The translations under genes and the position numbers were made by a program. Below, piece after piece: positions 37,021-45,876 of a DNA stretch of 54,455 bases. Origin of the DNA: Flavobacteriales bacterium ALC-1 (GTDB lineage Bacteria > Bacteroidota > Bacteroidia > Flavobacteriales > Flavobacteriaceae); assembly GCA_000171875.1 (NCBI GenBank), contig ABHI01000008.1:1-54455 (forward strand), read 5' to 3'. Below the pieces are notes generated by a model. The model was not told the origin of the DNA, searched no databases, and worked only from the letters and a program-made list of their open reading frames with translations. The stretch's first letter is position 1, and every line of letters begins with the position of its first letter.

Positions 37021-38196
37021 TTATGATTTTAGAGTTTTCCAACTCTCAAGAATATCTTTTTCCTTTGCTAATAATGTATTAGGATTAGCTTCGAATTTTT
37101 GCCTACGTTCTTCAGTAATAGCATCAGATATCCACCAATTGTAGGTGTCATTTACAGTTTCTTTTAATGGTCTAAATGTTAATCCTGCTGCAATGGATTT
37201 AGAGTTAGAAATTCTAGCAGAACCATAATTTTTTTCGTGAGGCATAATCCAAGGGACAGAATAATAAACTTTGTTTTTTATTAAAAAATCATAATCATCG
37301 ACCATTACAAATGACGATTTTACATCAAAAGATTGAGCCGCTTGCTTAACAAACTCTTGCATAGTTTGAGCATCTTTAGGACCAACTCCATTATAAGTGC
37401 CATGCTGTTGATTTTCTGCTAGTCGAATAAACCATTCCGCTATATCTCTAACATCAACATATTGTACTGGATCCTCTTTTTTACTTGGCACTAGGATTTC
37501 ACCTCCTTTTGCTAATCGTATTGGCCAATGAATAAAACGATCTGTTTTGTCAGCTGGACCAATCATATATGTTGGTCTTACAACGATAGTACGCTCTTTT
37601 CCAAAAGCTTTAATAGCTTCAAGCTCTGAGTTGCCTTTCATTACTCCATATTCTTGTTCGTATTGCTCATCTTCCGTAAGTCCTTCAGGCATACTTAGAA
37701 CGAGTTTGGTCTCTTCTGAGATGTTATCCGTTAAATAAGGATAATACACTCCTGTTGATGAGGTATACATATACATACCAACATTATCTTTTAATAAATT
37801 AGCTGTAGCTTTTGTCCATTCTACTTTGCGACCAGAGTTATCTATAACCACATCCCATTTTCTATTCTCTAATGCTTTAAGATTATTTTCTCTATCACCA
37901 ATCAGCTGTTCTACTTGATCGAATATTTCAGCATGTACCGTAGGTTTTGTTTTACCTCTTGTAAATGTAGAAACTTTATGACCACGTGAAATCGCATAGG
38001 CTACTTGGTGTGGTCCTAAAAAACTGGTACCTCCAAGAATTAAGATGCTTAGTTTTTTTGATTCGGTTTTAGCTTCGTTAGGCTCTTTTTGAGTTTCAGA
38101 TTTACAGCTAATTAAATTACTACCTAATAGAGGAATAGCAATACTTGCTAATGCTCCTTTTTTTATAAAGGTTCTTCTAGAGTTCAACTTTTTCAT
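37021..38196 (-). CDS. Exported NAD-dependent epimerase/dehydratase-like lipoprotein
   Basis: 391 residues. The N-terminus has a Tat-like signal (RRTFIKKGALASIAIPLLG) with a lipobox-like NLISC. A Rossmann fold follows (ILILGGTSFLGPHQVAYAIS) with dehydrogenase/epimerase features (YTSSTGVYYPY with Tyr, VVRPTYMIGP, YVDVRDIAEWF). Folded-state Tat export fits a cofactor-binding enzyme placed in the periplasm. Substrate unknown. Confidence 0.83.
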   Translation of the reverse strand: MKKLNSRRTFIKKGALASIAIPLLGSNLISCKSETQKEPNEAKTESKKLSILILGGTSFLGPHQVAYAISRGHKVSTFTRGKTKPTVHAEIFDQVEQLIGDRENNLKALENRKWDVVIDNSGRKVEWTKATANLLKDNVGMYMYTSSTGVYYPYLTDNISEETKLVLSMPEGLTEDEQYEQEYGVMKGNSELEAIKAFGKERTIVVRPTYMIGPADKTDRFIHWPIRLAKGGEILVPSKKEDPVQYVDVRDIAEWFIRLAENQQHGTYNGVGPKDAQTMQEFVKQAAQSFDVKSSFVMVDDYDFLIKNKVYYSVPWIMPHEKNYGSARISNSKSIAAGLTFRPLKETVNDTYNWWISDAITEERRQKFEANPNTLLAKEKDILESWKTLKS

Positions 38197-38227
38197 CTGG
38201 ATGAGTTTTAGAATCTAAAGTTATAAA

Positions 38228-38257
38228 AAAAGCGCAAGTTTGTAAACTTGCGCTTTT
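38228..38257 (-). terminator. Terminator after the Crp/Fnr gene
   Basis: AAAAGCGCAAGTTT and AAACTTGCGCTTTT form a perfect 14-bp inverted repeat with a 2-base centre. On the minus strand the stem is followed by a T-run, so it ends transcripts of the regulator gene before the Tat-lipoprotein gene. Confidence 0.85.
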
Positions 38258-38365
38258 CGGCTATTAATACTTAGGGTTAAAGAATTTAATCCAATTTGTT
38301 AGTGGTACAAAATTAAAACTATTTATTCATCAAAAAATTGATGTATGTTAATAAATCTAATAGAT

Positions 38366-38848
38366 TTATAATTCTTTTCTAATTCGGCTTAAACTTTCTG
38401 TAGTAATGCCTAGATAAGAAGCAATATGATAATTTTTTATACTCTTTTCTATATCTGGATATGCTGTAACAAATTGAAGATAACGCTCTTTAGCCGTTTT
38501 AGCTATATCTGCTAATATTCTTTTTTGAAAAGCTGCAAATGCACGTTCAAGTTTTATTCTAAAAAAACGATCAATTTTGGGGATTTTGTTATAGAGATAT
38601 TCTTTATCCTTTTTTGATATTTTATAAAGTACAGAATCTTGTAGGGCTTCAATAGTCATAATTGCTTTTTCAGAAGAGAAAAAAGCAGTAAAATCACTTA
38701 TCCACCAATCTTTTATACCAAATTGAACAGTATATTCTTTTCCGAAAGTATCCGTATGGAATGTTCTTAAACAACCGCTTAGTATGTAATATTGTGTATC
38801 TACTATATCACCCGGATTCAGAAGAATAGATCCTTTTTTTATTTTCAT
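38366..38848 (-). CDS. Crp/Fnr family transcriptional regulator, N-terminus possibly lost
   Basis: 160 residues from ATG 38848: a cyclic-nucleotide-binding-type beta barrel (KGSILLNPGDIVDTQYYILS, VQFGIKDWWISDFTAFF) and a C-terminal helix-turn-helix helix (YHIASYLGITTESLSRIRKE). Family members usually have 20-30 more N-terminal residues. The same frame stays open upstream to a TAA at 38923 and encodes a family-like segment (YFEGLDFSEEEIKIIES) with no ATG, GTG or TTG. The gene may start at a rare codon or have a broken 5' end. Confidence 0.78.
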   Translation of the reverse strand: MKIKKGSILLNPGDIVDTQYYILSGCLRTFHTDTFGKEYTVQFGIKDWWISDFTAFFSSEKAIMTIEALQDSVLYKISKKDKEYLYNKIPKIDRFFRIKLERAFAAFQKRILADIAKTAKERYLQFVTAYPDIEKSIKNYHIASYLGITTESLSRIRKEL

Positions 38849-39049
38849 TTTAAAAAAAACAGATTCTATGATCTTAATTTCTTCTTCTGAAAAATCAAGT
38901 CCTTCAAAATATATTTGATCTTAGAGTTATCGGAACGCACTAAAAATGAATTGATTAACTATTCTAAAAATAATAAAAAACTTTTAAATACTCATGTTAA
39001 ATTCGTTACGGTAAATTAAAATTGGTTTAACGGTTTGCTTCTATAAGAA

Positions 39050-39079
39050 AAAACCACTTTGTTTTTGCAAAGTGGTTTT
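39050..39079. terminator. Terminator after the serine hydrolase gene
   Basis: AAAACCACTTTG and CAAAGTGGTTTT pair over 12 bp around a 6-base loop, with a T-run on the minus-strand side. It lies 21 bp beyond the stop at 39100. Confidence 0.85.
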
Positions 39080-39099
39080 AGAGTAGAATTATAATATCA

Positions 39100-40176
39100 C
39101 TATTTCCGTTGAGAGATATCAATCAGTTTTCCTGCAACAGTACTTACCTCTCTACTAGCACCAGAGGTATTTGCCATTACTACAATGACAGTTTTAAGAC
39201 TTGGTATTACAAAAAATTGTGTTGATGAGCCACTTTGCGATCCACTATGTCCAATAATATTGCTTTCATTCTCTTTTCCTCCATAGAGAAAGAACCCAAA
39301 ACCGTAACCATTATTTACCTTTTCTAAACTATGGTGCTGTACCATAAGTTCATATGTTTCTTCATTTATTAATGTATGATTGATTATAGCATTTCCAAAT
39401 TTTATAATGTCATTCGCTGTAGAATAAAGTCCACCAGCAGGAACCCTATTTGTTAGGTTGTTAGTTTTTGCTTCTTTGATCTTCCCTTTACGATCTCTCT
39501 GATATAATGTTGTTGCATTTTCTCGTTTTATACCTGGCTTTTCTACACCAGTATGAGTCATTTCTGCTTTATCCCAAATGTGTTTTTGCATATAAGCTTC
39601 ATAAGTTAATCCCGATACTTTTTCTATAAGTATGCCTAAAACAACATAACCGTAACTGGTATAATAATATGCTGTGCCAGGCTCAAAACGTAGTTTACGA
39701 TCTTTGAAAACATCATAGACATCTAAAAGCGACATATAAATGACTGTATTTTCACCTTCTTTTTTGTTTTTATATGCGCTTATACCAGAAGTGTGTGATA
39801 AGATATGCTTAGTTGTGATTTTTGTATTTCCCTTTTGTACAAATTCTGGAATGTAAGTATCAATAGGAAGGTCTATATCTAATAAATCTTGCTCTACCAA
39901 CTGCATTACAGCAATGGCAGTCATAGACTTTACAATAGAAGCTATTCTTACTTCTGTATTTAAAGTAAACTCTCCTTTTTTGTCTTTATCAGCATAGCCA
40001 GTTGCAGCTTCCCAAGTCACTTTCCCATTTACGGAATAGCTAGCTGAAGCTCCAACGACAGATTCATCTTTAACTAAAGATTCTAATAAAGCATTAGAGG
40101 TTTCAATGCGCTCTTGAGCGGATATAAAAAACGTAAGAAATACTAAAATGATTGCTGTAAAAAATGTCTTTTTCAT
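39100..40176 (-). CDS. Secreted beta-lactamase-type serine hydrolase
   Basis: 358 residues from ATG 40176, which gives a clean signal peptide (MKKTFFTAIILVFLTFFISA); the in-frame TTG at 40218 is upstream of it. Class C beta-lactamase/esterase motifs: SIVK (SxxK) in RIASIVKSM, the Tyr motif as YTSYGYVVLG, and the third motif GHSGSQSG. It is likely a periplasmic D,D-peptidase or esterase rather than a resistance enzyme. The LytTR regulator gene is upstream on the same strand. Confidence 0.88.
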   Translation of the reverse strand: MKKTFFTAIILVFLTFFISAQERIETSNALLESLVKDESVVGASASYSVNGKVTWEAATGYADKDKKGEFTLNTEVRIASIVKSMTAIAVMQLVEQDLLDIDLPIDTYIPEFVQKGNTKITTKHILSHTSGISAYKNKKEGENTVIYMSLLDVYDVFKDRKLRFEPGTAYYYTSYGYVVLGILIEKVSGLTYEAYMQKHIWDKAEMTHTGVEKPGIKRENATTLYQRDRKGKIKEAKTNNLTNRVPAGGLYSTANDIIKFGNAIINHTLINEETYELMVQHHSLEKVNNGYGFGFFLYGGKENESNIIGHSGSQSGSSTQFFVIPSLKTVIVVMANTSGASREVSTVAGKLIDISQRK

Positions 40177-40277
40177 GATGATGTATTTAAAATGATTTGA
40201 GTCAAAATTAAAAAACAACCTTCTGTTAATTACTATATTTATTGCGTTTGGGATAAACTATTCGTTTTTTGGGACGA

Positions 40278-41030
40278 CTAAATCACTTCTAATAGATGTG
40301 CTTTATAATTTTTAGAAACCGGAATTTCCATTTCCGATAATATAATACTGCTAGAACCATTCCATTCTTTAAAATGGGTTGGGTTAATTAAATGCGAACG
40401 ATGTACTTTAAGTAAATTTGGAACATCATGTTGAATACCCTTTAACGTATTGCGAAGTAATTTTTTCTGAAGTTTTCCCTTAATTAAATAACTCACTTCA
40501 ACATAATTATCAGCACTAGATATGCAGATTAAATCTTCAGGTACTATTTTTAAAATATCTAATTTATTATCGCCTTTTAGAATGATGGTGTTTTCAACTT
40601 TTGAGGGTATTTTTTTATTTAAAAACCATCTAGAGAATACTATAATGGATAAAAGAATAAAACTTATTGGTAAGTAGACATAAAGTGAGAATGTTTGAAA
40701 ATTATAGTCACCATTAACAATATCAGTTTTATAATATATAAATGAAGCAATGATTTGAATAAAATTGAAAACAATTATAAAAAGTACTTCTAATGTGATT
40801 GTCCATTTTTTAAAATATAGGAAGATCCAATTTTGCAAAGGAATTAAAAGTAAATAAGTAACAAAACTAATAACTCCATAAATAGGTAGAATTATAATAC
40901 GTGCATTAAAATCCAAGTCAGAAGCATCAAATGGTGCAATAAAGACAAGGAATAGTGTTAACCATAAACTAATTACCAAAGCAGCTATGGCGTGATGTTT
41001 ATAAGAGGTGTTAAGAGGTAGTTTTCGCAT
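40278..41030 (-). CDS. Membrane-bound LytTR transcriptional regulator
   Basis: 250 residues. Four hydrophobic helices (about 15-33, 45-67, 78-98, 115-135) precede a C-terminal LytTR DNA-binding domain (CISSADNYVEVSYL, LLRNTLKGIQ, LKVHRSHLINPTHF). This one-component membrane regulator type is common in Bacteroidota and needs no separate histidine kinase. It lies 102 bp upstream of the serine hydrolase gene, a possible target. Confidence 0.88.
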   Translation of the reverse strand: MRKLPLNTSYKHHAIAALVISLWLTLFLVFIAPFDASDLDFNARIIILPIYGVISFVTYLLLIPLQNWIFLYFKKWTITLEVLFIIVFNFIQIIASFIYYKTDIVNGDYNFQTFSLYVYLPISFILLSIIVFSRWFLNKKIPSKVENTIILKGDNKLDILKIVPEDLICISSADNYVEVSYLIKGKLQKKLLRNTLKGIQHDVPNLLKVHRSHLINPTHFKEWNGSSSIILSEMEIPVSKNYKAHLLEVI

Positions 41031-41085
41031 TAATGCCTAATGATTAAAAATCTAAGATAATTGAATCATTTATAAACTCAAAAAC

Positions 41086-41118
41086 AAAACCACCTTGAGT
41101 TAACAAAGTGGTTTTTTT
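41086..41118 (-). terminator. Imperfect terminator after htpG
   Basis: AAAACCACCTTG and CAAAGTGGTTTT pair with one mismatch around a short loop, with T-runs on both sides. It is 51 bp beyond the htpG stop and would end transcription before the LytTR gene. Confidence 0.7.
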
Positions 41119-41127
41119 ACTATTTAT

Positions 41128-41160
41128 GAGATTGCTATGCCCTGCGTCCTCGCAATGACA
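41128..41160. repeat. Degenerate ATTGC...GCAATGACA dispersed repeat
   Basis: GAGATTGC at 41128 and TCGCAATGACA at 41150 bracket a GC-richer centre (tatgccctgcgtcc) and pair through ATTGC/GCAAT. It resembles the short dispersed intergenic palindromes often seen in Bacteroidota; only one copy is visible here. Confidence 0.45.
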
Positions 41161-41168
41161 ATTCTATA

Positions 41169-43082
41169 TTACTTAATCATATCATAACTACGTTTAATAA
41201 AGTTCGTCAACTCTTCACCCTTTAAAAGGCCTTGAGATAAACGTGCTAAATCTAAACTTTGATTGATTAAACGTTCTTGTTTCTTTTTGGTTTTGGTGTT
41301 TAGAATCTCTCCAACTAACTCAGAATTTGTATTCACGATGAGGTTATACATTTCTGGCATGTTGCCCATTCCAAACATGCCGCCTCCACCACCAGTTTGC
41401 TGCATCTCTTTCATACGACGCATAAACTCGGGTTGTGTAATAATAAATGGTGACGCATCACTATCCATAGCTTCTAATTGGACCATAAATTTCTCAGAAG
41501 GGACTACAGCTTTTAAGACTTCGTCTAACTTCGTTTTTTCTTCGTCTGTAAGTTTAGAGATTGCAGTCTCATCTTTCTTGATTAGATTATCAATATGGTC
41601 ACCGTCTACTCGAGCAAAAGATATATTCTCTTTAGTCGTCTCTAACTTCTGAATTAAATGCGAAACGATAGGTGAATCTAGCATTAAAACTTCATAGCCT
41701 TTAGCTTTAGCAGACTCGATGTAACTATGTTGTTCATCTTTATTAGATGCATAAAGAATCACCATTTTGTCATCCTTATCAGTTTGCTTAGCTTTTATAG
41801 CATTAGTTAATTCTTCGAACGTATAGTATTTACCATCTACAGTTGGGTATAAAGCAAAAGCATCAGCTTTTTCGAAGAATTTCTCTTCAGAAAGCATTCC
41901 ATATTCAATAACGATTTTAATATCGTCCCATTTCTTTTCAAAATCTTCACGACTATTATTGAATAACGATTTTAACTTATCAGCTACTTTACGTGTAATA
42001 TAAGATGAAATCTTTTTTACATTTCCATCTGCTTGTAAATACGAACGAGATACATTTAATGGAATATCTGGTGAATCAATTACACCTCTTAACATCGTTA
42101 AAAATTCTGGTACAATACCTTCTACATTATCCGTTACAAAAACCTGGTTTTGGTAGAGTTGAATTTTATCCTTCTGAATGTTTAAATCATTCGTCATCTT
42201 AGGGAAATATAAGATTCCTGTTAAGTTGAATGGATAATCTACATTTAAATGAATGTTGAATAAAGGTTCTTCAAATTGCATTGGATACAATTCTCTGTAG
42301 AAACCACTATAGTCTTCATCCTTTAAATCTGCTGGTTGTTTTGTCCAAGCTGGATTTGGATTATTGATAATATCATCTACTGTTATCTGTTTGTGAGGCT
42401 CAGTTGTTTCTTTACCTTCAGCATCAGTAGTTGTTTGAGGTGTAAATTCTGGATCGTTTACTTCCTTAGTTCCGAATTTAATCGGAATAGGCATAAACTT
42501 GTTGTACTTATTTAATAACTCACGGATACGAGCTTCTTCTAGGAACTCAGTAGAATCTTCAGCAATGTGAAGCACAATTTCTGTTCCTCTATCTTCTTTG
42601 TCTGCTTCAACCAATGTAAATTCTGGAGAACCATCACATGTCCAATGAGCAGCTGGCTCATCTTTATGAGATTTTGTAAGAATCTCTACTTTTTCTGCAA
42701 CCATAAAAGCAGAGTAGAACCCAAGACCAAAGTGACCAATAATCCCTGAATCTTGTGCAGAATCTTTATACTTGTCTAAGAACTCTTCAGCACCAGAAAA
42801 AGCCACTTGGTTTATGTATTTTTCAACCTCTTCGGCTGTCATCCCTAAACCTTGATCAATGATGTGAAGTTTCTTTTGGTCTTTATCAATCTTTACTTCA
42901 ATCTGTGGATTGCCGTATTCAGATTTAGATTCACCAATACTGGTAAGGTGTTTAAGTTTTAGTGTGGCATCTGTACCGTTACTAATCAGCTCACGTAAAA
43001 ATATTTCGTGATCAGAGTATAAGAACTTTTTAATTAACGGAAAGATATTTTCTACCGATACATTAATACTTCCTTTTGTCAT
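41169..43082 (-). CDS. htpG: Molecular chaperone HtpG (Hsp90)
   Basis: 637 residues. N-terminal ATPase (FLRELISNGTDATLKL, DQGLGMTAEEV, IGHFGLGFYSAFMVA with the ATP-lid Gly motif), middle domain (FYRELYPMQFEEPLFN, DIPLNVSRSYLQ) and C-terminal dimerisation domain ending NFIKRSYDMIK. It folds client proteins under stress in the cytoplasm. A REP-like palindrome lies in its 5' leader. Confidence 0.97.
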   Translation of the reverse strand: MTKGSINVSVENIFPLIKKFLYSDHEIFLRELISNGTDATLKLKHLTSIGESKSEYGNPQIEVKIDKDQKKLHIIDQGLGMTAEEVEKYINQVAFSGAEEFLDKYKDSAQDSGIIGHFGLGFYSAFMVAEKVEILTKSHKDEPAAHWTCDGSPEFTLVEADKEDRGTEIVLHIAEDSTEFLEEARIRELLNKYNKFMPIPIKFGTKEVNDPEFTPQTTTDAEGKETTEPHKQITVDDIINNPNPAWTKQPADLKDEDYSGFYRELYPMQFEEPLFNIHLNVDYPFNLTGILYFPKMTNDLNIQKDKIQLYQNQVFVTDNVEGIVPEFLTMLRGVIDSPDIPLNVSRSYLQADGNVKKISSYITRKVADKLKSLFNNSREDFEKKWDDIKIVIEYGMLSEEKFFEKADAFALYPTVDGKYYTFEELTNAIKAKQTDKDDKMVILYASNKDEQHSYIESAKAKGYEVLMLDSPIVSHLIQKLETTKENISFARVDGDHIDNLIKKDETAISKLTDEEKTKLDEVLKAVVPSEKFMVQLEAMDSDASPFIITQPEFMRRMKEMQQTGGGGGMFGMGNMPEMYNLIVNTNSELVGEILNTKTKKKQERLINQSLDLARLSQGLLKGEELTNFIKRSYDMIK

Positions 43083-43096
43083 TTTATGTAGTTTTT

Positions 43097-43122
43097 GTCA
43101 TTCCTACGTAGGCAGGAATCTC
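43097..43122. repeat. REP-like palindrome in the htpG leader
   Basis: GTCATTCCTACGTAGG then CAGGAATCTC: an outer pair ATTCCT/AGGAAT around the perfect 10-bp CCTACGTAGG. It is much richer in G+C than its surroundings and resembles a dispersed palindrome seen in many bacteria (CATTCCTGCGAAGGCAGGAA type). It starts 15 bp upstream of the htpG ATG and would lie in its mRNA leader. Confidence 0.6.
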
Positions 43123-43200
43123 ATTATTAATTGTTTTTAATATACTTCTCTACTATTCAAATAAAATACCAAGACAGAATTTGTGACAAGATGGCATAAA

Positions 43201-43227
43201 AAAACCACTCATTTACAGAGTGGTTTT
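43201..43227 (-). terminator. Terminator after the S9 peptidase gene
   Basis: AAAACCACTC and GAGTGGTTTT form a 10-bp stem with a 7-base loop, followed on the minus strand by a long T-run. It is 22 bp beyond the stop at 43249. Confidence 0.85.
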
Positions 43228-43248
43228 AATTAATCAAGATGTGAAGAT

Positions 43249-45693
43249 TTAATTCTTTATAGTCGCTGTATTTTCAATTTTCTCTTCTTTCTCTTCTTTA
43301 TTTTTTACATGCTTTTCTAACCATTGGTCTTGCTCCCAAAGCATATGCATAATAGACTCCTTAGCTCTATAACCATGACTTTCTTTTGGTAACATAACTA
43401 ATCTTACTGGTGCTCCGAGCCCTTTTAATGCATTAAAATAGCGCTCACTTTGTAAGGGATAAGTTCCTGAGTTGTTATCTGCTACACCATGAATTAAAAG
43501 TAAAGGGGTTTTCATTTTATCTGCATGCATAAAAGGTGACATGTTATAATAGATTTCTGGTGCTTCCCAATAACTACGTTCTTCACTCTGAAATCCAAAA
43601 GGAGTCAACGTTCTGTTGTATGCGCCACTTCTTGCAATACCTGCAGCAAACAAATTAGAATGCGATAATAAGTTAGCCGTCATAAATGCTCCATAGCTAT
43701 GTCCACCAACAGCTACTTTTTTACGATTGATATAGCCAAGCGCATCAACAGCATCAATAGCTGCTTTTCCGTTAGCGACTAACTGTGTTCTAAATGAATC
43801 GTTTGGTTCTTCACTACCTTCGCCAACAATAGGAAATGCTGCACCATCTAAAACTACATAGCCTTTAGTGACCCAATAAATTGGTGACCCATAATATGGA
43901 TATACAAACTCATTTGGATTTGCTGTGCTTTGAGAGGCACTTGCTTTATCTTTATATTCACGAGGATAAGCCCATAAAATCATAGGGTATTTTTCCCCTT
44001 CTTTATAATCTAAGGGTAAATATAAAGTACCATCTAAGCCTAATCCATCATCGCGCTTGTAATTGATAACACGCTTATTAACGTCTTCTATACTTTTAAA
44101 AGGGTTTTCAAAATCTGTGATCGCCGTTAAATCATTTTTCTTTTTAATGTTTCTGATATAGTAATTCGGATATTCTTTTTGCGATTCAATACGAACAAGG
44201 ACTTCCCCTTTTTTCATATCTATGCCAGAATTCAAGGTTTCTAGTTTATCTGTATATTCAGATTGGTAGAGTCGTTTTGTTTTTCCTGTTTTTATATTGT
44301 ATTCATCAATAAAAGGGAATTGTCCTTCTTTACTGTAGCCATCTCCCATGAGATATAATTTATCTTTATTCATGTCTAATGTATAACGACCTAACTCGTT
44401 TTTAGAGCTCATAAAATTACCTGGATTACTATAAACATCTTGGTAGTTACGGTCTGATATTACTTTAGCCTTAGCATTAGATGGATTGAACATATAGGTT
44501 TTGGTGTTTCTTGAGTTCCACCAATAATCGTATGCCACAGCAGTATTATCATTTCCCCATTGAATACCAGAAAAGCGTTGCTTGGTTTTTAAAATTAACT
44601 TTGGTTTGCTATTAAATGGTGCGTCAACTTGATAGACAGCATCTCTATAATCCACCTCAACAGCAGGGTCTCCATTGTCTAAAGCTTCAGCCCAAACCAG
44701 CGTTGAAGGTTTATCTCCTCTCCAAGTCATGTTACGTTTACCCATTCTAGTGGACATAAATCCTTTTGCTCTTACTTCATCTAAAGGCACTTCATTTACA
44801 GTTCTAATTTTTTTGCCGTTAGCATCGTACATCATACTTTCACTTGGAAATCTTGTATAAGTTACCAAATATGAAAAAGGACGCTTAATTTTAGTCACCA
44901 TAATGAAGTTTCCATCTGGGGAAAAGCTAATACCACGATACATCTCTGCTCCTAAGAATTTTTGAACATCACCATTGATAGATACTTTTTTAATTTCTGC
45001 ACGTGCGAGTTGCTCAAAATTTAATTCATCATTCGGAGTTTTTAATAAATCTTGATAGGTTCTGTTTTGTGCTTTCGCACCATCACTAACCGAAATTGTT
45101 GGACCTGTCGGTACAGCAGTTGCCGTATTAATTAATGGTTTTCTGTCAGTTGGAAGCATTTTTACCAATAAGTGTTTGTTGTCTTTAAACCAATTAATGG
45201 TGCTTCCCATATTAGCATTAACAGTAGCATCAGTAATTTTAGTGACTTTGGCTTCAGTAATGTTTAACACCCAAACTTCTACACCAGTTCTAGTCGTATT
45301 TAGACAAGCTATCATAGATTCATCTGGTGACCATCTAAAACCTGATAACCTTGGATTTTCTGGCAAACCTGTTACTTGTTTTGCATCTTTTTCCTTTGTG
45401 CCTTTTACTTTTAGGTTGGTATAGTAATTTGTTCTACTTCCAATATTAGTTACCGGATTAATTCTGAGTCCTGCCAATCTCAATTCGGTTTCAGAAAGCT
45501 CAGCAATAGATTTGTATTGGTTACGGTAAAGTAATACCATGTTTTCTCCTTTACTGTCAATTTGAACACCAGGCGCTAATTCTACATCTGCTAATTCTAG
45601 AATTTCTTCGGAGGGTTGTTGGTATTTTAAGCTTTGCTGCGCATAACTATTAACGAGCATTAAAAATGCAAATAATCGGATGAAGGTTTTCAT
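43249..45693 (-). CDS. Secreted S9 family peptidase (prolyl-oligopeptidase type)
   Basis: 814 residues with a signal peptide (ends NSYAQQ). A beta-propeller region (LSGFRWSPDESMIAC, GISFSPDGNFIMVTKI) precedes an alpha/beta-hydrolase domain with nucleophile GGHSYGAFMT, Asp in LLIHGVADNNSGTYP, and His in LPKESHGYR. Such enzymes cleave short peptides in the periplasm, and the layout fits a glutamyl or dipeptidyl S9 type. The Lys/Glu-rich tail is unremarkable. Single gene with its own terminator. Confidence 0.92.
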   Translation of the reverse strand: MKTFIRLFAFLMLVNSYAQQSLKYQQPSEEILELADVELAPGVQIDSKGENMVLLYRNQYKSIAELSETELRLAGLRINPVTNIGSRTNYYTNLKVKGTKEKDAKQVTGLPENPRLSGFRWSPDESMIACLNTTRTGVEVWVLNITEAKVTKITDATVNANMGSTINWFKDNKHLLVKMLPTDRKPLINTATAVPTGPTISVSDGAKAQNRTYQDLLKTPNDELNFEQLARAEIKKVSINGDVQKFLGAEMYRGISFSPDGNFIMVTKIKRPFSYLVTYTRFPSESMMYDANGKKIRTVNEVPLDEVRAKGFMSTRMGKRNMTWRGDKPSTLVWAEALDNGDPAVEVDYRDAVYQVDAPFNSKPKLILKTKQRFSGIQWGNDNTAVAYDYWWNSRNTKTYMFNPSNAKAKVISDRNYQDVYSNPGNFMSSKNELGRYTLDMNKDKLYLMGDGYSKEGQFPFIDEYNIKTGKTKRLYQSEYTDKLETLNSGIDMKKGEVLVRIESQKEYPNYYIRNIKKKNDLTAITDFENPFKSIEDVNKRVINYKRDDGLGLDGTLYLPLDYKEGEKYPMILWAYPREYKDKASASQSTANPNEFVYPYYGSPIYWVTKGYVVLDGAAFPIVGEGSEEPNDSFRTQLVANGKAAIDAVDALGYINRKKVAVGGHSYGAFMTANLLSHSNLFAAGIARSGAYNRTLTPFGFQSEERSYWEAPEIYYNMSPFMHADKMKTPLLLIHGVADNNSGTYPLQSERYFNALKGLGAPVRLVMLPKESHGYRAKESIMHMLWEQDQWLEKHVKNKEEKEEKIENTATIKN

Positions 45694-45841
45694 GATTTGT
45701 TAAAAATTGATTAGTGCCATGAAGATACTAAAAAATGAAGCCTGTAATTGTGATAAAGTTGTTAAAATTAGGGCACTAGCGTTACGAATTGAGTAAATAA
45801 ATTAAAATAGTAAATTAGCAGTATATTTAATTTAAATAAGG

Positions 45842-45859
45842 TTCCCATTGTCATGGGAA
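45842..45859. promoter_or_regulatory. Inverted repeat TTCCCAT-N4-ATGGGAA upstream of fabH
   Basis: A perfect 7-bp inverted repeat with a 4-base spacer; its right arm includes the first in-frame ATG (45853). It could be an operator for a fatty-acid regulator or a hairpin over the upstream start. The preceding 45694-45841 is AT-rich leader with no ORF; a TATATTTA box near 45821 is the best promoter candidate. Confidence 0.4.
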
Positions 45860-45876
45860 TAAAAAACAAGTTTTTT

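Noticed and set aside
39100..40176. Beta-lactam resistance gene
   Set aside because: The SxxK and third motifs are shared by many esterases and D,D-peptidases; nothing specific to lactamases is seen.
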